From a virus: a DNA stretch of 27,469 nt. Under the pieces are notes generated by a model that had not been told where the DNA came from, did not search any database, and saw only the letters and a program-made list of their open reading frames with translations. The stretch lies in IMG/VR virus record IMGVR_UViG_3300032229_000335, positions 1 to 27,469 of that record; one strand, 5' to 3'. The position numbers and the translations under genes were made by a program. Below are positions 1 through 7,025 of the stretch, piece after piece. The first letter of the stretch is position 1. Each line of letters begins with the position of its first letter.

Positions 1-214
1 GGGTCAGGCATCAATTGCAAGCGGCGGTAGCGGCCTTCGCAGGTGTTCCAGTTGCACAGGGCCACGATCTCGCAGCCGGGCGGTTCAGGCACTCGCGCAT
101 CAGGTTCCCGCTACCGGCGCTGGGCTCAAGGATCGTCTTGCCCCGTAGGTCGAGGCAGTCGAGCATGGTGGCCGCGACTTCGGGCGGGGTCGGGTAGAAG
201 TCAGGGTTGAACAT
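1..214 (-). pseudogene. DNA methyltransferase, N-terminal part, frameshifted and cut by window edge
   Basis: The reading starts at ATG 214-212, three bases after the stop of the upstream coiled-coil gene. It opens with YPTPPEVAATML and then ILEPSAGSGNL, the class I S-adenosylmethionine-binding motif I as found in N6-adenine methyltransferases. After residues CLNRP this frame becomes alanine/arginine-rich and stops near position 11. A second frame starting at about position 77 continues sensibly with GCEIVALCNW and then EGRYRRLQLMPD and stays open to the window edge. Both parts are rejoined by restoring one base near 76-83, so a 1-nt deletion in the GGG/CCC run is the simplest explanation. It may be a real inactivating mutation, a programmed shift or a sequencing error. 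The catalytic DPPY-type motif lies outside the window, so target specificity cannot be judged. It is the last visible member of the leftward early cluster. Confidence 0.65.
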
Positions 215-217
215 TGC

Positions 218-1210
218 TCAGACCTGTGACCAATCAACCCGAACCGCAGGGTGCAGCTGGCCATCAGCAATGGCGGCAGCAGCGGCACCTGGATCCATGG
301 CGGCCAGTGTCTTGGTGAGAGCAGCCACAAAGGCGGCGCGGCGCTGCTGCCTTGCCTCCTCGGCCCTGGCAGCCGCCTCCCGCCGCTCTGCCTCCATCTC
401 GGCCTGCTGCCTGATGCGTGCCTCCTCCCGAGCGGCTGCCTCCTCAGCCAGGCGCTCGGCCTCCTGTTGCGCAAGGCGGGCCGCCTCCACCTGGGCCAAG
501 GCCTGGGCTTCACGGGCCAGTCGATCAGCCTCTACCGCTTCCTGTCGGATCCGCTCAATGCGCTCGGCCTCTTCCCGGGCGGCCTTCTCGGCGCGCAGGG
601 CCTCCAGCTCAATGCGCTCCGCCTCCTGGGCGGCAAGGGTGTCTCGCAGGAACTCAAGCCGCTCAATGGCCTTGGCTTGACGATTGACACCGGCCTGGGC
701 AAACTCCTCAAGGCCGGAGGTGTCGATCGCCAGCAGCTCAGCCAGGCGGGCTTCAGCCTCAGCCGCAGTGGTGATCTCCTCTGCTAGGGCGGCAATGCGA
801 TCGAGCACAGCGCGGTGGGCATCCACGCGGGCCTGCTCCTCGGCTTCGATCGCCTTGATGGCCGTTTCGTGGGGCTCAATCAGGCCTTGAACGGCTGCCT
901 CCAGGCTCTTGGCGGTTTCGTCAACGGCCTTGCCGCGCTGCAGGTGAACAGCCTTGGCGTCCTTCCGGGCTCGCTCGATTCTGCCCTTGAGCTGACGGAG
1001 TTCATGGACCCAGGAGCGGGCCCGCTTGTTGTCCGATTTGTCGTGGTAGTCGAATGTCTTGGTGGGTGCCGTTTGCCCAGCGATCGCAATGTCGTTGGCA
1101 ATGGCCTCCCAGCGGGAGATGGCGACGGCGTCGTTATCGGCCGGGACGATGGCAGCTTGCGGAGGGGTAGTGACCTCCGTGGCAGCAGGCGCCTTAGTGG
1201 TGGTGGTCAT
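218..1210 (-). CDS. Coiled-coil phage early protein (DUF1351-like)
   Basis: This encodes a 330-residue, highly charged protein. I chose the ATG at 1210 (MTTTTKAPAATEV) because the longer reading to 1306 adds a low-quality N-terminus; a GAGACAGG stretch precedes 1210. After a Thr/Pro/Ala-rich leader, a segment with HDKSDNKRARSW and LKGRIERARKDAKA resembles DUF1351-type phage proteins that often sit near RecT and exonuclease genes. From about residue 100 to 300 it is an almost continuous Ala/Glu/Arg heptad coiled coil (EAERIELEALRAEKAAREEA and similar), so it is probably an extended oligomeric rod. The C-terminus (HPAVRVDWSQV) is a short globular tail. Family assignment rests on pattern memory; a role in recombination or nuclease control is inferred only from neighbours. 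It ends three bases before the methyltransferase start, implying one transcript. Confidence 0.75.
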   Translation of the reverse strand: MTTTTKAPAATEVTTPPQAAIVPADNDAVAISRWEAIANDIAIAGQTAPTKTFDYHDKSDNKRARSWVHELRQLKGRIERARKDAKAVHLQRGKAVDETAKSLEAAVQGLIEPHETAIKAIEAEEQARVDAHRAVLDRIAALAEEITTAAEAEARLAELLAIDTSGLEEFAQAGVNRQAKAIERLEFLRDTLAAQEAERIELEALRAEKAAREEAERIERIRQEAVEADRLAREAQALAQVEAARLAQQEAERLAEEAAAREEARIRQQAEMEAERREAAARAEEARQQRRAAFVAALTKTLAAMDPGAAAAAIADGQLHPAVRVDWSQV

Positions 1211-1312
1211 GGCCTGTCTCGTGGGTGGTGGGAACGTCTCCGCCCCCGATGCCCATACCTTAACGCATCCGTGACGCCCTGCCCCTCCCAGCGTGGGCCT
1301 GTTCACAATCCG

Positions 1313-1504
1313 TCACATCAGCGCCGCCCGGACGCGATGGCGTGAGATCCCCAGCCGCTGAGCAATCGCCCGTTGGCTCTGCCCCTCGCGGTGCCAGCGG
1401 CGGATCCGCTCGGGTTGGGTCTCGGTGGCCCAGGCCAGGACGGCCAAGATGATGATCAGCGGAGTCAGCGCCCAGAACAGGACGCATGAGATAGAGGTGA
1501 GCAT
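1313..1504 (-). CDS. Small membrane-anchored helix-turn-helix protein
   Basis: A 63-residue protein. Residues about 3-26 (SCVLFWALTPLIIILAVLAW) form one strong transmembrane segment. The rest (IRRWHREGQSQRAIAQRLGI, then SRHRVRAALM) matches the resolvase/Hin-type helix-turn-helix pattern, with the arginine-rich recognition helix at the very end. A GGGGACAG sequence lies a few bases upstream of ATG 1504, a usable ribosome binding site. The gene is the first of the leftward cluster and diverges from the serine integrase. A membrane-tethered DNA-binding protein this small is unusual. It might tether phage DNA or be a membrane-controlled regulator, but no function is established. The HTH could also be a relic of a recombinase C-terminal domain. 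Confidence 0.6.
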   Translation of the reverse strand: MLTSISCVLFWALTPLIIILAVLAWATETQPERIRRWHREGQSQRAIAQRLGISRHRVRAALM

Positions 1505-1628
1505 TGCTGTCCCCAGGGGCCGATCTGCTGGCCTCGCCTGGGGTGAGCAGACCGTAGCACGGATTGGTGTTCATGGTGTGTGGTGCGTCCATGGCACCAT
1601 ATAAACGCCAACGCCACCACGGCCAGCA
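1505..1628. promoter_or_regulatory. Divergent control region between leftward cluster and integrase
   Basis: This 124-base gap separates divergent genes and must hold promoters for both. Seen: a TATAAA at 1600-1605, a possible -10 element toward the integrase but without a good -35; a perfect inverted repeat ATGGTG (1573-1578) / CACCAT (1595-1600), with GGTGC (1582-1586) / GCACC (1594-1598) nested in it, covering the TATAAA edge like an operator; and a second inverted repeat CCCCAGG (1511-1517) / CCTGGGG (1537-1543) next to the start of the leftward gene. Calling these operators is inference from position and symmetry. Confidence 0.4.
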
Positions 1629-3248
1629 ATGCCCCGCGTCTTCTCCTACGACCGCGTCAGCTCAGGCCAGCAGCTGCAGGGCGGCGGGCTCCGCCGGCAG
1701 GGCGACGCCGCTGCAGCATGGGCCGCCGCTCACGGGATCACGCTGGATCCGCTCACCCTCCGTGATGGCGGCCGTTCCGCATTCCACGGCCACAACCTGA
1801 CCCGCGGCGCTCTCGGCCGGTTCCTGGAGCTGGCCCAGGCGGGGGAGCTGGGGGATGGGCCAATCCTGCTAGTGGAGGCCATCGATCGGCTCAGCAGACA
1901 GGAGCCACTGGACGCAATTGAGGTGATCCTCGGCGGCCTAGTCGGCTCCGGCGTGCGGATCATCACGCTGGAGGACGGCTCGGAATACAGCCGGGAGGCG
2001 ATCCGCTCCGACCCCGCCCGGCTGTTGGTGCTGGTGGTGCGGATCCAGGCGGCGCACGATTACTCCGCCCGCCTGTCGCGTCGCTCGACTGCGGCCTGGC
2101 GGCAAGCGGAGGGCGACCTAGCGGCAGGCAGGCTCCGGCGACCCGCCACCCTCCGCCCCAGGTGGCTCGATTGGGATGGGGAGCGGTTCACATTCAACGC
2201 CCACGCCGAGGCAATCCGCCAGATGGTGGCGATGGTTGGCGATCGGGGATTGTTCGCTGTCGCCCGTGACCTGAACGACCTGGGCCTATTCACCGCCACT
2301 GGCCGGCGGTGGACTGCTGCTGGGGTCCGCCAGGCGGTGGGCCATCCGGCGATCTGGGGCGCCGCTCGGATCCGTGGCGAGCTGCTGCCGGGCGCATTCC
2401 CGCCGATCATGGATCGCGCCGAATGGGAAGCGCTGCTGCTGCGGATCCAGGCGCGGGGCTGGCAGGCCAGCCGGGGGCGGAATGGCCAGACACAATGGAT
2501 CGGGCAGGGCATCACTCGCTGCTGCTGCGGCGCTGCGGCGACCACGAAGGCGACGCGCTCGGCCGGGCGGATGATTCGTTATCTCCTGTGCTCCGATCGT
2601 GGGGCCCGGTTCAGCTGCCATCGGCCAGCGCTGCGGCTGGAGGTGGCGACCGCTCACCTGTTGATTCGCCTCCAGCCGGCGCAACTGGCGGAGCTGATCG
2701 GACGGGGCGGGGATCGATCATCAGCCATTGGTGCGGCGGTGGCCCGCCGCCAGGAGCTGGAGAGCGCCGCCACGGCAGCAGCAGCGGCGAGGGGCCACAC
2801 GGCGGCGGCAGTGAAGTTGGCGGCCAGATCAGGCGCGGGGCTGGCGTTGCTGATTGAGGCGCATCAGGAGGCGGAGGCAGAAGCGGCGCAGGCTGAGCAG
2901 GCGCTGGCCCAGGCCTCGGCTGAGCTGCAGCAGTTGCAGGCGTCGCCGCAGCTGGAGGCGCTGGCGCCGGAGGTGGCGGCCATGCTGAACACGTTCGCGA
3001 TCGGTAGCGCGACGGCGCCACAGCGGCAGGCGGTGAACCGTGGCCTGAGCCGGCTGGGGCTCAGGATCACGATCGATGGCGAGCGCTCAGCGATGGCGCT
3101 GGCGCTCAGCGATGGCGCTCCAGAGTGGCAGCCGGTGCGGCGGGAGCAGCTGGAGGCTCTGGCGCATGGCCTCACCGGCTCCCGGACGACGGCGGAACCG
3201 GACGGGCTGGTGATTGTGGGGGCAGAGGGGGCGATGGTGTGGCTGTAG
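1629..3248 (+). CDS. int: Large serine recombinase (phage integrase)
   Basis: This 539-residue protein would catalyse attP x attB integration by serine-mediated double-strand cleavage. The N-terminal resolvase domain (about 1-155) has YDRVSSGQQ with catalytic Ser11 after Arg9, DRLSRQ at 86-91, and YSARLSRRS at about 145-153 before the long E helix. A recombinase domain follows (about 190-275: AIRQMVAMV, GRRWTAAGVRQAV, HPAIWGAARI, PPIMDRAEWEALL). A zinc ribbon follows with Cys298-300, Cys321 and Cys330. Residues about 355-445 are Ala/Glu-rich coiled coil, as used for synapsis control in this family. Length is normal for a large serine integrase. The start MPRVFSYDRVS places the catalytic motif at the expected distance. 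All key catalytic residues are present, so it is probably active. It marks the element as temperate. A directionality factor is not obvious; the small RHH or HTH proteins nearby are candidates. Confidence 0.93.
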   Translation: MPRVFSYDRVSSGQQLQGGGLRRQGDAAAAWAAAHGITLDPLTLRDGGRSAFHGHNLTRGALGRFLELAQAGELGDGPILLVEAIDRLSRQEPLDAIEVILGGLVGSGVRIITLEDGSEYSREAIRSDPARLLVLVVRIQAAHDYSARLSRRSTAAWRQAEGDLAAGRLRRPATLRPRWLDWDGERFTFNAHAEAIRQMVAMVGDRGLFAVARDLNDLGLFTATGRRWTAAGVRQAVGHPAIWGAARIRGELLPGAFPPIMDRAEWEALLLRIQARGWQASRGRNGQTQWIGQGITRCCCGAAATTKATRSAGRMIRYLLCSDRGARFSCHRPALRLEVATAHLLIRLQPAQLAELIGRGGDRSSAIGAAVARRQELESAATAAAAARGHTAAAVKLAARSGAGLALLIEAHQEAEAEAAQAEQALAQASAELQQLQASPQLEALAPEVAAMLNTFAIGSATAPQRQAVNRGLSRLGLRITIDGERSAMALALSDGAPEWQPVRREQLEALAHGLTGSRTTAEPDGLVIVGAEGAMVWL

Positions 3249-3270
3249 TGGCCTGGGCGGCCAGCTCTAC

Positions 3271-3316
3271 GGCCGCAGATGTGCGGCACTACCGCTAATA
3301 GGCGCATCTGCAGGCC
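3271..3316. repeat. 46-bp inverted repeat behind the integrase (candidate attP or operator)
   Basis: Arms GCAGATGTGC (3275-3284) and GCGCATCTGC (3302-3311) pair over ten positions with one G-T wobble around a 17-base loop. Flanking GGCC on each side (3271-3274 and 3313-3316, with one extra base on the right) extends the symmetry. It starts 22 bases after the integrase stop. Serine-integrase attP sites are about 50 bp, imperfectly palindromic and usually next to int, so size and place fit. No T-run follows, so it is a poor intrinsic terminator. It could instead be an operator for the HTH gene that begins just to its right. Confidence 0.45.
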
Positions 3317-3346
3317 ATGATGCGCAGGCACACGGAACCACGGGCC

Positions 3347-3991
3347 ATGGCCGCCAACGATCACGAGTTGCTCAATCGCCTGGCGGTGGCGCGGGCACGG
3401 TTCGGACGGTTCCTCCGCACCTGGCGGGCCGTCAATAATTGGAGCAGCCATACGACAGCCGAATGGGCCACGGTTCGGCCTGATCTGCTGCCGTTCAAAA
3501 TTACATCGCCGACTTGGGTTACGTTTGAAAATGACCAGAAACCTAGCCCGTATCCCGAGACGTTCATTGCATTGGAACTGCTGAATCGTGCGGTGGCAGC
3601 TGAGGATTATTCAGGTGTGACAAAACGGGCGCTGTTGGATCGGCTGCAGGGGAGCCGCCCGGTGCGCCATGACGACGGGGCGCTGTGGACAGCGGCGGAT
3701 TTTTTTGAATGCTTCCTCGGTGGGCTGGAGCCCCCGGCTGAGTTTGCCGTACCCCGGTTTGATGGCGCCGCAGCGGGTGCGGCCTGGCGGGAGGCGTTCG
3801 CTGCGGCAACGCGCGCGAGGGCCACCACCGGTGGCGCCATGGGGGCATTACTGGCGATGGCCAGGGCGACGGGGCTGGACCAGGAGCTGGCGGGCGCGGC
3901 GGCTGAGGTGGCCCATGGGGCGCCGATGCCTGATGAGGCGACAGCGGCGGCGCTGGGGGCAGCGCTCACGAATTGGAGCGCTGCAGGTTGA
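3347..3991 (+). CDS. Probable XRE-like helix-turn-helix regulator with alanine-rich C-terminus
   Basis: About 214 residues from the preferred ATG at 3347; an ATG at 3317 would add ten residues but begins immediately after the inverted repeat. Residues about 20-85 (FGRFLRTWRAVNNWSS, HTTAEWA, TWVTFENDQKPSPYPETFIA, LELLNRAV) resemble a degenerate XRE/Cro-CI domain: two N-terminal helices, a turn, then a serine/threonine recognition region and the P-x-P-E-x-F segment. The rest is acidic and alanine-rich with no recognised motif. The stretch 3430-3560 is more AT-rich than its surroundings. Lying between the integrase and the recombination operon, it could be a lysogeny or early-gene regulator. The HTH call is by pattern only; a hypothetical protein of other function is possible. 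Confidence 0.6.
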   Translation: MAANDHELLNRLAVARARFGRFLRTWRAVNNWSSHTTAEWATVRPDLLPFKITSPTWVTFENDQKPSPYPETFIALELLNRAVAAEDYSGVTKRALLDRLQGSRPVRHDDGALWTAADFFECFLGGLEPPAEFAVPRFDGAAAGAAWREAFAAATRARATTGGAMGALLAMARATGLDQELAGAAAEVAHGAPMPDEATAAALGAALTNWSAAG

Positions 3992-4009
3992 CGCAATCGA
4001 TCGTGAGCG
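3963..4009. repeat. Inverted repeat across the end of the HTH gene
   Basis: CGCTCACGA (3963-3971) and TCGTGAGCG (4001-4009) are perfect 9-bp inverted arms separated by 29 bases that include the stop codon of the preceding gene. No T-run follows. It may be a regulatory element or part of a control region for the exonuclease gene at 4057; function unknown. Confidence 0.35.
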
Positions 4010-4015
4010 GTTAGG

Positions 4016-4027
4016 CTGCACGTGCAG
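4016..4027. promoter_or_regulatory. Perfect 12-bp palindrome CTGCACGTGCAG, candidate operator
   Basis: CTGCACGTGCAG is exactly self-complementary and lies 29 bases upstream of the exonuclease start in the short gap after the HTH gene. Its place suggests a repressor site for the recombination/sigma operon, perhaps for the adjacent HTH or RHH protein. No clear -35/-10 pair is visible around it. Confidence 0.35.
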
Positions 4028-4056
4028 GTCGGCGCGTTGCCGGCCGCTGAATTTCC

Positions 4057-4971
4057 ATGGCAGAACCGCTCACACGGGCGAATTATCACAGCCATCCGGC
4101 GGTGAGTTCGTCCCAGCCAAAACGCGCCATTACTGGCACCGGCCGCGATTATTGGGCGCATTACGTCAACCCTGATCGAGCGCCATTTGTGCCGTCTGAG
4201 GTTATGCGTCAGGGGTCACTCTGCGACGTATTGATCAGCACTCCCGGCGACTTCCTGGATCTGTATATCGTCATGCCGGACGACGCGCCACGGCGGCCGA
4301 CCGCAAAGCAATTGTTGGATGGCCGCGATAGCAGAGCCGGCACAAAAGCGCATGACGGCTATCTCGATGCTCAGGATCGGGAGACGTGGTGGCAGGCATT
4401 CGAGATGAGGGCCAGCGGTCGGGAGATCATCTCCCGCGGCTGGCATGACCGGGCCTCCACGATCCGCGACACGCTGGTTGATGACCCAATCATTGGGCCG
4501 ATCCTGAGGGATGCAATCGCCAGCAGCCAGCAACCTCACCTATGGGTGGATGATGCTGGCCAGCAGCACCGTTACCTCCCCGACCTAGAGACTGCTTCGG
4601 GTGGGTTGTGGGACCTGAAGAAAGCCCGCTCCGCCAACCCCAGGCTGGCCGCTGCTCAGGCGTGGCAATTGGCCTATGACGTGCAATTGGCGCATTATTC
4701 CCTCGGCTATGAGGACCGCCACGGCAGCACGCCAACCCAGCAGGGCCTGATCACCTACGAATGGGATGCGCCCCACAATTGCTGCCTGATGGTGGCGACG
4801 CCTGAGCTAATCCAGGCGGGGCAGCAGCGCAGACAGGAGGCGCTGGAGCGCATTGCCCGCTGGGAGGCTGAGCAACATTGGCCCAGCTATGGCGAGGCTC
4901 GCTGGGATGAACCGGCATGGCGGAAATCTGGGGGCGAGGCTCCCGCAATTACTGAAATTGTTCTGTTCTGA
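4057..4971 (+). CDS. RecE-like PD-(D/E)XK exonuclease
   Basis: 304 residues. It fits the PDDEXK-like exodeoxyribonuclease VIII (DUF3799) family: a 5'-3' double-strand DNA exonuclease that makes 3' single strands for a partner annealing protein. Visible motifs: an N-terminal RQGSLCDVLISTP block, equivalent to the usual G-x-x-x-H element but with Asp57 where His is common; YLPDLE with Asp176; WDLKKA with Asp186 and Lys188; then WQLAYDVQLAHYSLGYED with Gln210 and Tyr214, the conserved Q-x-x-x-Y helix of this nuclease group. The metal and lysine residues look intact. The start at 4057 has only a weak ribosome site. The gene ends in an A/TGA overlap with the RecT-like gene at 4971, as expected for an exonuclease/annealase pair acting together on phage DNA ends. 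Confidence 0.82.
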   Translation: MAEPLTRANYHSHPAVSSSQPKRAITGTGRDYWAHYVNPDRAPFVPSEVMRQGSLCDVLISTPGDFLDLYIVMPDDAPRRPTAKQLLDGRDSRAGTKAHDGYLDAQDRETWWQAFEMRASGREIISRGWHDRASTIRDTLVDDPIIGPILRDAIASSQQPHLWVDDAGQQHRYLPDLETASGGLWDLKKARSANPRLAAAQAWQLAYDVQLAHYSLGYEDRHGSTPTQQGLITYEWDAPHNCCLMVATPELIQAGQQRRQEALERIARWEAEQHWPSYGEARWDEPAWRKSGGEAPAITEIVLF

Positions 4972-5840
4972 TGACTGATCCAACCTCACAACTCGCGACC
5001 ACTGACGATGCGATCCGGGTATTCTCTGGGATCGCCGCGTTTGACGCCGCGCAGAAAATGGCGAAAGCCCTCAGCAGCTCGACACTAGTGCCAGCCGCAT
5101 ACCAGGGCCAGTCAGGGCTAGCCAACTCACTGATTGCGTTGGAGATGGCTGGCCGGATGGGCCTCTCTCCGCTCATCGTGATGCAGAACCTGCATATCAT
5201 CCACGGCCGCCCCAGCTGGAGCAGTCAGTTTCTCATTGCCACGGTAAACGCCTGCGGTCGGTTTTCCCCGCTGCGATTCAGCTTTGACCGGGAAGATAAT
5301 CCGACATCATGCTATGCCCACGCTACTGACAAGCAGTCGGGTGAGCTATTGAAAGGGCCAGCCATCACGATGGCGATGGCGCAGGCGGAGGGGTGGAGTA
5401 CGAAGTCTGGATCCAAATGGAAGACCATGCCCGAGCTGATGTTGCGCTATCGCGCCGCTGCATTCTGGGTGAGGCTGTACTGCCCAGAGATCAGCCTGGG
5501 GCTCGTCACTCAGGAGGAAGCGGTTGATATCGAGGCCGTCACCATCTCCGAGGTGCCGGCACCTGCCCCGGCGGCGGTGGCCGCTATCGCTCCAGAGCCT
5601 GAGCCTGAGCTGCCGGCCGAAGTGGTGGAGGTGGCCGAGGTGGTGGCCCCGGTCGAGCCTGAGCCCGCTGACCCACTGGCGCGGGGGTTGGAGTCGATCG
5701 CCACCACCACCACCACAGAGGGCCTGGACCGCGCCGCTCAGCGTGTTGCCCAGCTGTTGGGCGATGGCGCCATCAATAAGGCCGGCGCAGCTGAGCTGCG
5801 GGCTGCAATCCGTGCTCGGGCAGCGGAGATTAAGGAATGA
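4971..5840 (+). CDS. recT: RecT-like single-strand annealing protein
   Basis: 289 residues. It anneals complementary single strands made by the neighbouring exonuclease and supports recombination-dependent replication and repair. The family core covers about residues 20-190: LANSLIALEMAGRMGLSPL, VMQNLHIIHGRPSWSSQFLI, CGRFSPLRF, then the signature W-K-T-M-P-E-L-M-L-R-Y-R-A-A-A-F (150-165) and CPEISLGLVTQEEA. Residues about 190-240 are a Pro/Glu/Val/Ala-rich linker (PEPEPELPAEVVEVAEVV), followed by a small helical C-terminal part that may be a protein-interaction module. The start overlaps the exonuclease stop and the end overlaps the next gene by ATGA, so translation is coupled. Confidence 0.9.
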   Translation: MTDPTSQLATTDDAIRVFSGIAAFDAAQKMAKALSSSTLVPAAYQGQSGLANSLIALEMAGRMGLSPLIVMQNLHIIHGRPSWSSQFLIATVNACGRFSPLRFSFDREDNPTSCYAHATDKQSGELLKGPAITMAMAQAEGWSTKSGSKWKTMPELMLRYRAAAFWVRLYCPEISLGLVTQEEAVDIEAVTISEVPAPAPAAVAAIAPEPEPELPAEVVEVAEVVAPVEPEPADPLARGLESIATTTTTEGLDRAAQRVAQLLGDGAINKAGAAELRAAIRARAAEIKE

Positions 5841-6031
5841 CCAACAAATCCTTTGGAGTCTTCATGCGAACCGATGAGTATCAACGGGTAGAGCGCTATG
5901 CCGCCCAGCGGCGGATCACGATCTCTGGGGCAGTGCGGGAGTTGATCCGCACCCACCCCGAGATCGCGATGGGCAGCGTCCTCCCATCGCTCCGGCTCAC
6001 CGCCGCACATCGAGCCAATGGCCAGGTCTGA
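5837..6031 (+). CDS. Small ribbon-helix-helix DNA-binding protein
   Basis: A 64-residue protein starting in the ATGA overlap with the RecT-like gene, preceded by TTAAGGA. The pattern SFGVFMRTDEYQRVERYA, then RRITISGAVRELIRTH, fits a ribbon-helix-helix fold: a short beta strand, helix A and helix B. RHH proteins dimerise through the strand and bind DNA with it, commonly as operon autorepressors. The C-terminus (MGSVLPSLRLTAAHRANGQV) is a short tail. Its end overlaps the sigma-factor start by 14 bases. It may regulate this operon, possibly through the palindrome near 4016, or act as an integrase accessory factor; both are inference. Confidence 0.7.
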   Translation: MTNKSFGVFMRTDEYQRVERYAAQRRITISGAVRELIRTHPEIAMGSVLPSLRLTAAHRANGQV

Positions 6032-7025
6032 TCTCCAGTGGTGGCTCAATCAGGCCGGGCGCCGGCCGTTGCTGACGCCCGCCCAGGAGATCCAGCTAGG
6101 GCATCTGGTGCGGGCTTGGCTGGATCACCCGCCACCGCCACCGCCACCCGCTGAGCGGCGGGGCCGGCGGGCCAGGGATCGAATGGTTGAATCCAACCTC
6201 CGCCTAGTCGCCAACGTGGCGCAGGGCTACAGCTCACGGGTAGCACCCTCGGCACTGCCCGACCTGATTCAGGCGGGCAACATGGGGCTGATCCGGGCGG
6301 CGGAAAAATTCGACCCGGCGCGGGGGTATCGCTTCACGACTTACGCCTACGCCTGGATCCGACAGGCGTTGATGCGACATTGCGAGAACTCAGAGCACAG
6401 CGGCATCAGGCCCCCGCAAACGCTGGCGCCACAGGCGGCCCGGCTGAGGCGCACGACGGCCGACATGACGGCGGAGCTGGGCCGTGCGCCAACGCGGGAT
6501 GAACTGGCGGAGCGGCTGCGGATTGATCCGGCAGAGCTGGATCTGATCCAGTCGAGGGGGCGTCCGGTTGCAAGCCTGGATCAATTGGTGGGCGATGACG
6601 GCGGCGGCACCACGCTGGGTGATCTTGTCGCCGTTGCAGCGCCGGGGGAGGATGACCCATCGCCGGAGCTGAAGCGGTTGCGGGCGGTGCTGGCGGAACT
6701 GCCGGCGCAACAGCGGGAGCTGCTGGAGCTGCGTTGGGGGGTGGCGGGTGAGCCGGTAGCACCGGGGGAGATCGCCGCGCTGTTGGGCCTGACCCAGGTG
6801 GAGGCGATCAGCCGGCTGGCTCGGGCAGTGCTGGAGGTGCGGATCCGGCTGGGGGGCGTAGCGCAGGGGGAGCTGCCGCTGGTGGAACGCTTCGAGGTGG
6901 TGGCGGCGCCGCCTCTGCTGGAGGTGCCCACCGTTGAGCTGAACCGCCCCCGCTCACGAGCGATTGCGCCACCACGAGAGACGGCGGAACCACGGGAGGC
7001 GACGGCCCAGCTGGCGTTGCTGTAG
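6018..7025 (+). CDS. Phage-encoded sigma-70 family RNA polymerase sigma factor
   Basis: 335 residues with a near-complete group-2-like sigma architecture. Region 1.2: DLQWWLNQAGRRPLLTPAQE (5-24). A polyproline stretch (about 38-44) sits where region 1.2 joins region 2. Region 2: NLRLVANVAQGY, LIQAGNMGLIRAAEKFDP, GYRFTTYAYAWIRQALMRH (60-121), with core-binding and -10 recognition helices. Region 3: about 140-190 (TAELGRAPTRDELAERL). Region 4: about 218-276 (LPAQQRELLELRWGV, GEIAALLGLTQVEAISRLARAV), the -35 recognition HTH. A roughly 55-residue Pro/Arg-rich tail has no homology I recognise. The W-L-x-x-A-G-R-x-P-L-L-T start is typical of cyanobacterial sigma factors. It probably redirects host polymerase to phage promoters. 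Promoter targets are not identifiable here; the late operon's promoter is likely off the right edge. Confidence 0.9.
   Translation: MARSDLQWWLNQAGRRPLLTPAQEIQLGHLVRAWLDHPPPPPPPAERRGRRARDRMVESNLRLVANVAQGYSSRVAPSALPDLIQAGNMGLIRAAEKFDPARGYRFTTYAYAWIRQALMRHCENSEHSGIRPPQTLAPQAARLRRTTADMTAELGRAPTRDELAERLRIDPAELDLIQSRGRPVASLDQLVGDDGGGTTLGDLVAVAAPGEDDPSPELKRLRAVLAELPAQQRELLELRWGVAGEPVAPGEIAALLGLTQVEAISRLARAVLEVRIRLGGVAQGELPLVERFEVVAAPPLLEVPTVELNRPRSRAIAPPRETAEPREATAQLALL

Noticed and set aside
251-787. Rightward open frames opposite the coiled-coil gene
   Set aside because: They mirror the strongly coding coiled-coil frame; Leu/Gly/Arg-rich shadows in GC-rich DNA with no motifs or ribosome sites.
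1211-1306. Longer start for the coiled-coil protein
   Set aside because: The added 32 residues look random and ATG 1210 has a better context.
1260-1592. Leftward 110-residue frame over the membrane/HTH gene
   Set aside because: Low-complexity, Pro/Gly/His-rich; the overlapping 63-residue frame has a clear membrane helix, HTH and ribosome site.
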